Position numbers and translations under genes: made by a program
In this document: in pieces, positions 7,709 through 14,263 of the stretch
Numbering within the stretch: the first letter of the stretch is position 1
Layout of the letters: each line of letters starts with the position of its first letter
The notes under the pieces: model-generated
What the model was told of the DNA's origin: nothing
Seen by the model: the letters and a program-made list of their open reading frames with translations, nothing else
The model's database searches: none
DNA from: Gammaproteobacteria bacterium
Lineage (GTDB): Bacteria; Pseudomonadota; Gammaproteobacteria; Xanthomonadales; SZUA-5
Direction of reading: 5' to 3'
NCBI GenBank assembly: GCA_030430155.1
Contig: JAUIFV010000024.1
Coordinates: 1-38,655, forward strand
DNA: 38,655 nt

Positions 7709-8167
7709 TTGACCATCAGTTCCCTGCCTGAATTCACCGCCGCAGCAACCAGCGGCCTGCAAGTCCACAGCAAAGACCTCATCGGCAAACCCCTGATTCT
7801 CTACTTCTACCCCAAAGACTCCACCCCGGGCTGCACCCGTGAGAGCGTGGATTTTGCCTCGGCGTACCCGGAACTGAGTTCGCTGGGCGTGCAGATCTAC
7901 GGCATTTCCAGGGACTCGCTGAAGTCGCATGAGAACTTCCGTGCCAAGCAGAACCTGCCGTTTGAATTGATCTCCGATGCCGACCAGAGTCTGTGTGAGA
8001 GCTTCGACGTGATCCGCGAAAAGAACATGTATGGACGCAAGGTGATGGGCATCGAACGCAGCACCTTTTTGTTCGACCGCGAGGGCAAGCTGGTCCGCGA
8101 GTGGCGCAAACTCAAGGTCCCTGGTCATGTCGATGAAGTCATGCAAAGCGTCAAAGAACTGGCCTGA
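7709..8167 (+). CDS. bcp: Thioredoxin-dependent peroxiredoxin (BCP/PrxQ type)
   Basis: Reduces hydrogen peroxide and organic peroxides. The 152-residue protein has the thioredoxin fold and the peroxidatic motif YPKDSTPGCTRES, then GISRDSLKSHENFRAK, SDADQSLCESFDV and RSTFLFDREGKLVREW. The resolving cysteine five residues after the peroxidatic one, present in many BCPs (PGCTxxxC), is Val here. The only other conserved-position Cys is in SLCESF, so it may use that residue or act as a 1-Cys enzyme. The start is TTG at 7709, the only start-like codon after the in-frame stop at 7700, preceded by AGGGTGA. It lies between gcvR and the PIN-PhoH gene, probably in one transcript. Confidence 0.92.
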   Translation: MTISSLPEFTAAATSGLQVHSKDLIGKPLILYFYPKDSTPGCTRESVDFASAYPELSSLGVQIYGISRDSLKSHENFRAKQNLPFELISDADQSLCESFDVIREKNMYGRKVMGIERSTFLFDREGKLVREWRKLKVPGHVDEVMQSVKELA

Positions 8168-8181
8168 CCCCTAAAACCCAG

Positions 8182-9594
8182 ATGCCGCAGAGCGTGCCGA
8201 TGACCCGATCACGAATCTACGTGCTCGACACCAACGTGTTGATGCACGACCCGACCGCGCTATTCCGTTTCGAAGAGCACGATGTGTTCCTGCCGATGAT
8301 GGTCCTGGAGGAACTGGACCACGCCAAGAAGGGCATGTCCGAGGTCTCTCGCAACGTCCGCCAGGTCAGCCGCTTTCTGAGCGAGTTGGTGGAGGACCAC
8401 GGCGAGCGCATGCTGGAGGCAGGCGTTCCGCTCAATCGTCCTGGCGGGCTGGATCTGGGCCGCCATACGCCGCGCGGCAAGCTGTATTTCCAGACCAACA
8501 GCACCAAGACCAGTAGCAACGACTTCGGCACCGTGCTGCCGGACAATCAGATCCTGCACGCGGTGCTGGAGCTCAAGCACGCGCAGCCGGACCTGGCCGT
8601 GGTGCTGGTCACCAAGGACATCAACCTGCGCATCAAGGCGACGATCCACAAGATCCCGGCCGAAGACTATGAGAACGATCGCGCGCTGGATGATTTGAGC
8701 CTGCTCTACTCGGGCGTGCGTGAGCTGGCGACTGACTTCTGGTCCCTGCACCCGGAGTTGGAGTCGTGGACCGAGCGCGGCCAGACCTGGTATCGGCTGA
8801 AGCTGCTTGAGGATGAGCGCTGGTCGGCCAACGAGTGCTTGTATCTGCCTGAAGACAACGACGTCGAACTGCGGGTCAGCCGTATCGAGGGCGAGCACGC
8901 TGTACTGCAGCTGGCACGGGACTATCGCGGCAATCTGCATCAGGTGTGGGGGGTCAGTGCGCGCAACCGCGAGCAGAATTTCGCCCTCAACGCGCTGATG
9001 GATCCGGAGATCGACTTCGTTACCCTGCTCGGTACCGCCGGCACCGGCAAGACCCTGCTCGCTCTAGCGGCCGGCCTGGCGCAGACCATGGACCAGCAGC
9101 TGTACAAGGAGATCATCGTCACCCGCGCCACCGTGCCGGTTGGCGACGACATCGGCTTCCTTCCCGGCACCGAGGAGGAGAAGATGACACCGTGGATGGG
9201 CGCCCTGCACGACAACCTGGAAGTACTCGCCAGTCCTCAGGACAGCAGCACCTGGGCACGCGCGGCGACCAATGATCTGTTGGCCTCAAGAGTGAAAATC
9301 CGCTCGCTGAATTTCATGCGCGGGCGCACTTTCCTGTCGCGCTACGTAATCATCGATGAGGCGCAGAACCTCACTCCCAAGCAGATGAAAACGCTGCTCA
9401 CTCGCGCCGGTCCCAATACCAAGATGATCTGCCTGGGCAACGTCGAACAGATCGACACACCCTATCTGACCGAAACCACCTCCGGGCTGACCTACGCCGT
9501 CGATCGGTTCAAGGAATGGCCGCACAGTGCGCACGTCACCCTGCGCCGCGGCGAGCGCTCGCGTTTGGCTGACTTTGCCTCGGAGGTTCTTTAG
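8182..9594 (+). CDS. PIN domain / PhoH-type ATPase (PhoH2-like)
   Basis: Two-domain protein of 470 residues. Residues ~10-145 are a PIN ribonuclease domain (IYVLDTNVLMHDP with the first acidic residue, VLEELDHAKKG, VTKDINLRIKA). Residues ~250-470 are a PhoH ATPase with Walker A GTAGTGKT at 284-291, Walker B VIIDEAQNLTP, and GNVEQIDTPYL. PIN-PhoH proteins are known as RNA-unwinding ribonucleases, some in toxin-antitoxin settings (PhoH2). No small antitoxin-like gene precedes it; instead it follows bcp by 14 nt, suggesting a housekeeping RNA role. A start at the second ATG (8200) is possible. Confidence 0.9.
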   Translation: MPQSVPMTRSRIYVLDTNVLMHDPTALFRFEEHDVFLPMMVLEELDHAKKGMSEVSRNVRQVSRFLSELVEDHGERMLEAGVPLNRPGGLDLGRHTPRGKLYFQTNSTKTSSNDFGTVLPDNQILHAVLELKHAQPDLAVVLVTKDINLRIKATIHKIPAEDYENDRALDDLSLLYSGVRELATDFWSLHPELESWTERGQTWYRLKLLEDERWSANECLYLPEDNDVELRVSRIEGEHAVLQLARDYRGNLHQVWGVSARNREQNFALNALMDPEIDFVTLLGTAGTGKTLLALAAGLAQTMDQQLYKEIIVTRATVPVGDDIGFLPGTEEEKMTPWMGALHDNLEVLASPQDSSTWARAATNDLLASRVKIRSLNFMRGRTFLSRYVIIDEAQNLTPKQMKTLLTRAGPNTKMICLGNVEQIDTPYLTETTSGLTYAVDRFKEWPHSAHVTLRRGERSRLADFASEVL

Positions 9595-9629
9595 GGGCTG
9601 AGGGCTGAGGGCTGAGGGCTGAGGGCTGA
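9595..9629 (+). repeat. Tandem heptamer GGGCTGA, five copies
   Basis: Five perfect head-to-tail copies of GGGCTGA begin at the base after the TAG stop of the PIN-PhoH gene and end at 9629. A 7-bp period is a classic slippage-prone tract; copy number may differ between strains. It runs directly into a GGGCCC-box repeat. Confidence 0.9.
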
Positions 9630-9633
9630 GTTT

Positions 9634-9664
9634 AGGGCCCAGGGCTCAGGGCCTAGGGCCCAGG
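9634..9664. repeat. GGGCCC-box repeat after the PIN-PhoH gene
   Basis: AGGGCCCAGGG (9634-9644), a degenerate middle box (CTCAGGGCCT) and GGGCCCAGG (9656-9664) match the copies at 1844 and 2916. A hairpin GCCGGCAA (9667-9674) / TTGCCGGC (9694-9701) follows and could be a weak terminator for gcvR-bcp-PIN/PhoH, although no T-tract is present. Confidence 0.65.
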
Positions 9665-9770
9665 AAGCCGGCAACCTGTGGCGTATGCGCTGATTGCCGG
9701 CCTTACGGCAAGCAACGGGGCTCCAAGGCCGGAGAAGTCGGCGGTTCGCGGGTTGGTCGCGTTTTCGATA

Positions 9771-9923
9771 GCGCTCAGCGAGGAACGCCGCTCACGGCGA
9801 AGAAGCGGACATCGCGCTCTTCCCTGGCGCTCAGCGAGGAACGCGGCTCAGGGCCCAAAAAGCGAACATCGCGCGGGCTGGGCGCTCTTCCTGGGCCCTA
9901 TGCCCTGGGCCCTGGGCCCTCCC
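9771..9923. repeat. Imperfect direct repeat with embedded GGGCCC element
   Basis: The 389-nt gap 9595-9983 has no supported gene. Beyond the heptamers it holds a ~55-nt direct repeat: copy 1 at 9771-9826 and copy 2 at 9827-9893, both starting GCGCTCAGCGAGGAACGC and both containing a form of AAGCGgACATCGCGC then TCTTCC. Copy 2 differs by an extra ~11 nt and by conversion to GGGCCC boxes. It overlaps a GGGCCC unit at 9846-9920 whose right end is a reverse double box (CCCTGGGCCCTGGGCCC). The convergent beta-barrel gene ends 60 nt further on. Confidence 0.7.
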
Positions 9924-9983
9924 AACGCAACAACGCCGCCGAACACCTTCGGCTGCAGAAAGTGGCGTGGAAAAACCGCTGAA

Positions 9984-11135
9984 CTAGAACAAAACCTGCC
10001 AGACCGCTTCGAACTCGATCTGTTCGCCGCTTTCGGCGTTGGCCTGATAGGTCGGCATGCCGAGTACGTACTCACGCGCCGCGTAGCTGGCGTTGAAGGT
10101 GAGCTGGGAGGCGTCGCCAACGCGGCGGGTCACGCCGAGGGCGAAGTTCTGGTCGGTGAACTCGTCTTCCAGCGCCCGCCGCAATAGCGCCGAAGTGGGT
10201 TCGGGCTGCTGTTGGGTGCTGTAACGCAGCTCCAAGGTCCAATCCTCGGACGGCTGCATACCGATACTGGCGGAGTAAACGGTCAGGTCCTGCCATTCGA
10301 ACACCGGGCTGGTGCTGTCGCCGAGCAGATTGAGGAAACGGCGAGGCAAGGACTGCGAGGTGAAGCCCTGGACATCGCTGTAGAACACCCGTTCAACGCC
10401 CAGCTGCAGCCAGCTGTTGTTGGTCAGCCGAGTAGACAGACCGGCACCGGCACCAGCAGGGATATCAAAATCGCCCGGATCGCCGTACAGGCCGCGGTGG
10501 CGCTGCAGCGGGTCCATATCCACCTGAGTGCGGGCCGAGGTGTACAGCGCGATGCGATCATTCAGGGCAAATTCCCAGGTCGCCGCTATACCCGAGCCGG
10601 TGGACACTTCATCGCCTGCCGCAAGGCCCTGAACGTTGCGATCAGCGATGACGGTTTGCCCCAGACCGAGGCCGAAACTGGAATACTGCTGACGCGCCAG
10701 GATCGCTTCCACGGTGAAACGGGACGCGCCTACAGACGCCGACAAACCCGGGGTCAGGATTGACTCGCCAAAACCGAAGCCGGCGAACTGACCACGCTGA
10801 CGTCCCCAGCGCGTGCTTTGTTCAAAACGTTCCACGCCGTTGTCGAACTGATTGGCGAAGCCAACCTCGACAGTTTGTCCACCCAGACGCAGCGGGAACA
10901 CAACCTCGGCGCGCAGTCCCAGACGAGAAGTGCTGGAACGACGACCGACGGGCGCTGGCTGCGCCCATGAATAATTCGGGGTGAGACGTTGCGAGGCGAT
11001 CTGCTTCCATTCACCACGCAGCACGGACGGCGCGTTGGCGCTTGCCGATTGCGCCGCAATCAGCAAAGAAAAGGGGAGCATCAGGCTCACACCTGATACC
11101 CCCCGAAAGATCTTGGAAGCTGCTCTAGCCTGCAT
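9984..11135 (-). CDS. Outer-membrane beta-barrel protein, function unknown
   Basis: A 383-residue exported protein with a signal peptide (basic start MQARAASKIFRG, hydrophobic VSLMLPFSLLIAA, Ala-rich cleavage region near residue 33). Many alternating amphipathic strands follow, rich in aromatic and Gly residues (VEVGFANQFDNG, NNSWLQLGVERVFYSD, DWTLELRYSTQQQP, FALGVTRRVGDASQLTFNASY), and the last residue is Phe (AVWQVLF), the usual BAM-recognition signal. These features mark an outer-membrane barrel, somewhat like FadL/OmpP1-type transporters, but no diagnostic motif was seen. ATG 11135 has GAGGG just upstream. It is divergent from the His-rich protein/metalloprotease pair across a GCAAC/GTTGC-rich region. 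Confidence 0.75.
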   Translation of the reverse strand: MQARAASKIFRGVSGVSLMLPFSLLIAAQSASANAPSVLRGEWKQIASQRLTPNYSWAQPAPVGRRSSTSRLGLRAEVVFPLRLGGQTVEVGFANQFDNGVERFEQSTRWGRQRGQFAGFGFGESILTPGLSASVGASRFTVEAILARQQYSSFGLGLGQTVIADRNVQGLAAGDEVSTGSGIAATWEFALNDRIALYTSARTQVDMDPLQRHRGLYGDPGDFDIPAGAGAGLSTRLTNNSWLQLGVERVFYSDVQGFTSQSLPRRFLNLLGDSTSPVFEWQDLTVYSASIGMQPSEDWTLELRYSTQQQPEPTSALLRRALEDEFTDQNFALGVTRRVGDASQLTFNASYAAREYVLGMPTYQANAESGEQIEFEAVWQVLF

Positions 11136-11167
11136 AACCCTCGAAGCCCTTGGTCGGAAGCTGGAGT

Positions 11168-11258
11168 GTTGCTCCGAACCAACACCAGTTTAGCGCCGAC
11201 GCAACAGATGGGTCAAGAAAAATTCGCGATGAATGCAACATTGTTGCTTTCTTGCAAC
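11168..11258. promoter_or_regulatory. Cluster of GCAAC/GTTGC half-sites in a divergent promoter region
   Basis: The 275-nt spacer 11136-11410 separates the beta-barrel gene from the divergent secreted-protein pair. It has five GCAAC or GTTGC pentamers: GTTGC 11168-11172, GCAAC 11201-11205, GCAAC 11235-11239, GTTGC 11243-11247 and GCAAC 11254-11258. The last three form overlapping inverted repeats (GCAAC-ATT-GTTGC and GTTGC-TTTCTT-GCAAC) in an AT-richer stretch. This could be an operator for an unknown regulator; no regulator is encoded next to it. Confidence 0.35.
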
Positions 11259-11410
11259 AGGTGCGTTCGTTTCCATGAAGTCAAACCGGCCGGAAGTCAA
11301 CGTCGTATGCACGCTGGCGTGTCAGACTATGCCGTTGTGGAATGACTGATCGCCCGGGAATCGGGCCTCGTGACGGCTTGTGCGTGGACTATAGCAATGG
11401 GAGCAATACG

Positions 11411-11683
11411 ATGAAATCCATAATGTTGGCGGCGGCGGTCCTGCTGCTCCAGGGTACGGCTCAGGCCGAGCAGATCCGCAGCGTCAAACCGGAGTTTCAT
11501 CCGCTGTCCGCCGACCCCGCCGCGCCCAAGCGACGCCTGTCTGGCGCCCACAAGCAGGCCGGGACAGAGGCGCCGATACGCTTCGAAACCCGCGTTGAGC
11601 TGGACGAGCAGGGCCAGCCGCATCTGCATTGCGATCAGGTTCACCATGCTGAGCAGGCGCACGCGGAGCACCGTCATGACTAA
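11411..11683 (+). CDS. Small secreted His-rich protein
   Basis: A 90-residue protein starting at ATG 11411, chosen because GGGAG lies 7 nt upstream and the N-terminus is then a clean signal peptide (MKSIMLAAAVLLLQGTAQA, cleavage after residue 19 or so). The mature part is polar, about 70 residues, and ends in a histidine-rich tail (HLHCDQVHHAEQAHAEHRHD) with one Cys, which could bind metal. Its last 8 nt overlap the start of the metalloprotease gene, so the two are probably co-translated. No family is recognised. A role as a metal-loading factor, chaperone or inhibitor of the protease is only a guess. Confidence 0.7.
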   Translation: MKSIMLAAAVLLLQGTAQAEQIRSVKPEFHPLSADPAAPKRRLSGAHKQAGTEAPIRFETRVELDEQGQPHLHCDQVHHAEQAHAEHRHD

Positions 11684-14036
11684 GTACCGGATCATGACCG
11701 GCGTGATCTGTGCCGCGACCCTGCTGATCTTGCTCAGCCCGACTATCCAGGCCGCCGAAACGGTGCGTCTGGAAGACGAGATCAGCGTCAGCTTTACGAT
11801 TCCGGCCAACACCTACAGCAACGCCTTCTTCTTCGACTTGCCGGCCGGGGTGCGCAAATTCCGCCTGGAATTGGACGGCACCCCGACCTTCAACACCGAT
11901 CTGGATCTGTTTGTGCGTTATGGCGAGCCCTTCCCGGACGCCAACAGCTATGGGCTGGCACCGGCCAACATCGAGCGCAGCTTCGAATGGCTCGCCGATT
12001 TGTCCCACTATCAATCGATCAGCTTCGGCAACGAGGAATTCATCGCTGTTTCCGAACACGCCGTGCGTCCGCCTCAGGCAGGCCGTTGGCACGCCGCGAT
12101 AGTCAATTTCTCTTCGGTGCCCGTGGATGCGGTCCTGCGCCTGGACGTGCGCGCCGATGAACCGCCGGCGGCGGCGACCTTCAGCGTGCGCTTCGACCTG
12201 CCCTGTACGCCAGACGACGGGCCCACCTGCGAATGCGACCTGAGCGGCTGGAATGATCCGGCGCCGCCGTTTCCTGCACCCGGCAACACCGGCGCCACAC
12301 TGGGTGAGCAGCGGCGCATTGCTCTGCAGGAGGCAACCCAGCGCATCGCCGCCAATTTCCGCACCGAGGCGCCTATCGTGATTCGCGCCTGCTGGGCTGA
12401 TCTGGAGGCGGACGCAACCAGCGCCGTGCTGGCCCAAGCCGGCACCGAAGGGATATTCATCAACGACACCAGCCTGTTCGTCAACAGCGGCGGCGGTCCG
12501 CGCCCTGGCCGTCGTCAGGCCTTCCTGCCCGAATCCCACGCCTGGTATGCGGCAGCGCCCACCAGCAAGTCGGGCGGCACCAGTTTCTGCCGCGTCTCCG
12601 GCGGCCCCTGTTCATCGCGGGTGGACGTCACTGCCACCTTCAACAGCCGCATCGACACACCGGTCGGCCTGGGCGCGGTGAGCTATTACTACGGCCTGGA
12701 TCCGGCACCGGCCGGCACCGTCGACTTCATTGGCGTGGCCATGCACGAAATCACCCACGGGCTGGGCTTCATCAGCTTTGTCAGTCTGGGCAGCGGCAGC
12801 ACCCCGGCCGGAGCGGAGTTTCGCGGTAGAGATGACATCTACGAGCGGCAGATCCTGGTCGACAATCAGAACAACCCGCGGCTGCTGTCACGGTTGACCG
12901 ACAGCGGGCGGGCCAGCGCGCTGACCTCGGGCAATGCCTTGCAGTGGATCAGCGCCGAGGCGGTGGCCTCGCAGTTCAACGACCCGCGGCCGGGCGAGGT
13001 GGGGATACGCATGTTCGCACCCAACCCGATCCGCCCCGGCTCCAGCCTGTCGCATCTGGATTCCTTCTATCGCGGCGAGCTGATGGTCCCCAGCGCCAAC
13101 GCCCAGGCCGGTGCCAGACAGCTGTTCCTTGCTGCACCTATGCTCAATGCGGTGGGCTGGGATCCCGCGCCCAAGCCCTTCCCCGAGGCCGTGATTCCCT
13201 ACAGCAGTCAGTGGTACGACCGCGACCGGGTTGGCCACGGCATCGACTTCCAGCGTGTGTTTACCGATGCCAACGGCTATGACATCTATAGCCTGCTGTT
13301 CTACAGCTACGATCAAAACGGTGACCCGGAGTGGTTCCTGGCCATCGGCCCGGTGGTCGACGGGGTGTTCCTCGCCGACACCAACGAGTTCGACTCCAGC
13401 CTGGTGGCCTACCTCTACCAGCAGGGCCGTTTCCCACCGCAGCGCGCCGACAGCAGCCGCCGTGGACAGGTGCGGATGGACTTCAATCAGGCCATCGACA
13501 GCTTCGCCTGCGCCGACGGCACGACCCGGGAAGACGGGCTGCCGCTGGCCGTGTTCAGCTGGTCCATCGACGGCGCCAGCGGCAGCTGGTGCATGGAGCC
13601 GCTGATCGGCGCCGCCGAGCGCGGCGGGGTCGATCTCACCGGCACCTGGTATGCCGGTAGCGACGATCAGGGCTGGGGCGCGTCCATCGCCAGCGCGCAG
13701 CGCGCCGCCGGCGAGCTGTTCTTCGCCTTGATCTACTACCCTGATGCCAACGGCGCCGGGCGCTGGGCATTCGCCCTCACCGAGGACTACCAGCCCGGCA
13801 GCACGCTACCGCTGCTGCAGCGCCGCGGCTACTGCCGCACCTGCACCGCAACCGCGCTGGTGGACACGCCGGTCGGCACCCTCACTCCGGCGTTGATCAA
13901 CGCCACCCAGGAGGACCTGAGCACCGGCAACCGGATCGGCGTCGACGTCACCTACGGCAGCGCCCCGGGCGGTAGCTTCATCCGAGCGAATGACACGCCC
14001 TACACCCTGCTCAGCGCGCCGGCGCAGTCGCGCTGA
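11676..14036 (+). CDS. Secreted HExxH metalloprotease with PPC-like and two C-terminal Trp-rich domains
   Basis: From ATG 11676 the product has 786 residues. A signal peptide (1-26, TLLILLSPTIQA) is followed by a PPC-like beta domain (~30-170; FFFDLPAGVRKFRLELDG, TDLDLFVRYG). A catalytic region comes next, with HEITHGLGFIS (His357, Glu358, His361) and a later SLSHLDSFYRGELMVPS. HExxHxxG resembles metzincins, but the expected third ligand three residues after the Gly is Ser367 rather than His or Asp; His in SHLD may substitute. Residues ~507-644 and ~651-786 are two related domains (SQWYDRDRVGHGIDFQRV; GTWYAGSDDQGWGASIAS), each with a tyrosine-rich FYSYDxxGxPEW-like strand. It ends just before a hairpin. 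Probably extracellular; substrate unknown. Confidence 0.8.
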   Translation: MTKYRIMTGVICAATLLILLSPTIQAAETVRLEDEISVSFTIPANTYSNAFFFDLPAGVRKFRLELDGTPTFNTDLDLFVRYGEPFPDANSYGLAPANIERSFEWLADLSHYQSISFGNEEFIAVSEHAVRPPQAGRWHAAIVNFSSVPVDAVLRLDVRADEPPAAATFSVRFDLPCTPDDGPTCECDLSGWNDPAPPFPAPGNTGATLGEQRRIALQEATQRIAANFRTEAPIVIRACWADLEADATSAVLAQAGTEGIFINDTSLFVNSGGGPRPGRRQAFLPESHAWYAAAPTSKSGGTSFCRVSGGPCSSRVDVTATFNSRIDTPVGLGAVSYYYGLDPAPAGTVDFIGVAMHEITHGLGFISFVSLGSGSTPAGAEFRGRDDIYERQILVDNQNNPRLLSRLTDSGRASALTSGNALQWISAEAVASQFNDPRPGEVGIRMFAPNPIRPGSSLSHLDSFYRGELMVPSANAQAGARQLFLAAPMLNAVGWDPAPKPFPEAVIPYSSQWYDRDRVGHGIDFQRVFTDANGYDIYSLLFYSYDQNGDPEWFLAIGPVVDGVFLADTNEFDSSLVAYLYQQGRFPPQRADSSRRGQVRMDFNQAIDSFACADGTTREDGLPLAVFSWSIDGASGSWCMEPLIGAAERGGVDLTGTWYAGSDDQGWGASIASAQRAAGELFFALIYYPDANGAGRWAFALTEDYQPGSTLPLLQRRGYCRTCTATALVDTPVGTLTPALINATQEDLSTGNRIGVDVTYGSAPGGSFIRANDTPYTLLSAPAQSR

Positions 14037-14040
14037 GAGG

Positions 14041-14060
14041 AAGCGGCCAGCCGGCCGCTT
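14041..14060. terminator. Perfect 8-bp hairpin after the metalloprotease gene
   Basis: AAGCGGCC (14041-14048), tetraloop AGCC, GGCCGCTT (14053-14060), five bases after the TGA stop. The stem is perfect but no T-run follows, so it may be a bidirectional or mRNA-stabilising hairpin rather than a strong intrinsic terminator. Confidence 0.5.
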
Positions 14061-14136
14061 ACATCGGGTCAATTACGGGAGGCAGGCCCCGACACGGCGT
14101 CATGAGTGACTTTCTGGGCGATAGGACGCGTAGCGA

Positions 14137-14252
14137 GGCCGCCGGAGGGCGGCTGTGGTGCGGACCGCGGACCGAAACTCGACGAAGGCGTACTTCAGTA
14201 CGTCGAGACGGGTGCAGGGAGCAGGCCGTGCCACAGCCGTCCTCCGGCGGCC
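14137..14252. repeat. 116-nt imperfect inverted repeat between convergent genes
   Basis: The left arm from 14137 and right arm ending at 14252 pair over about 26-29 nt with few mismatches (both read GGCCGCCGGAGG, then CGGCTGTGG, on their own strands). The interior has a second inverted repeat built on CTCGACG and CGTCGAG with GTACTTCAGTAC at its centre. It fills the gap between the metalloprotease hairpin and the end of the isocitrate dehydrogenase gene. It may be a REP/BIME-type element or a bidirectional terminator; no coding function is supported. Confidence 0.65.
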
Positions 14253-14263
14253 GCAGTAGGAAA

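Noticed and set aside
7544-8146. 200-codon minus-strand frame over gcvR and bcp
   Set aside because: Antisense to two recognised genes; no family features.
8182-9594. PIN-PhoH gene as a toxin-antitoxin module
   Set aside because: No small antitoxin-like gene precedes it; the upstream neighbour is the peroxiredoxin gene in an apparent operon.
9595-9629. CRISPR-like reading of the heptamer tract
   Set aside because: The unit is 7 bp with no spacers and no cas genes; it is a simple tandem repeat.
9678-10187. 169-codon plus-strand frame through the repeat-rich gap
   Set aside because: It is composed of repeat sequence and then runs antisense into the beta-barrel gene; no start signal or motif.
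11484-12539. 351-codon minus-strand frame opposite the metalloprotease
   Set aside because: Low-complexity Arg/Gly/Gln-rich translation, antisense to a protein with a signal peptide and ordered domains.
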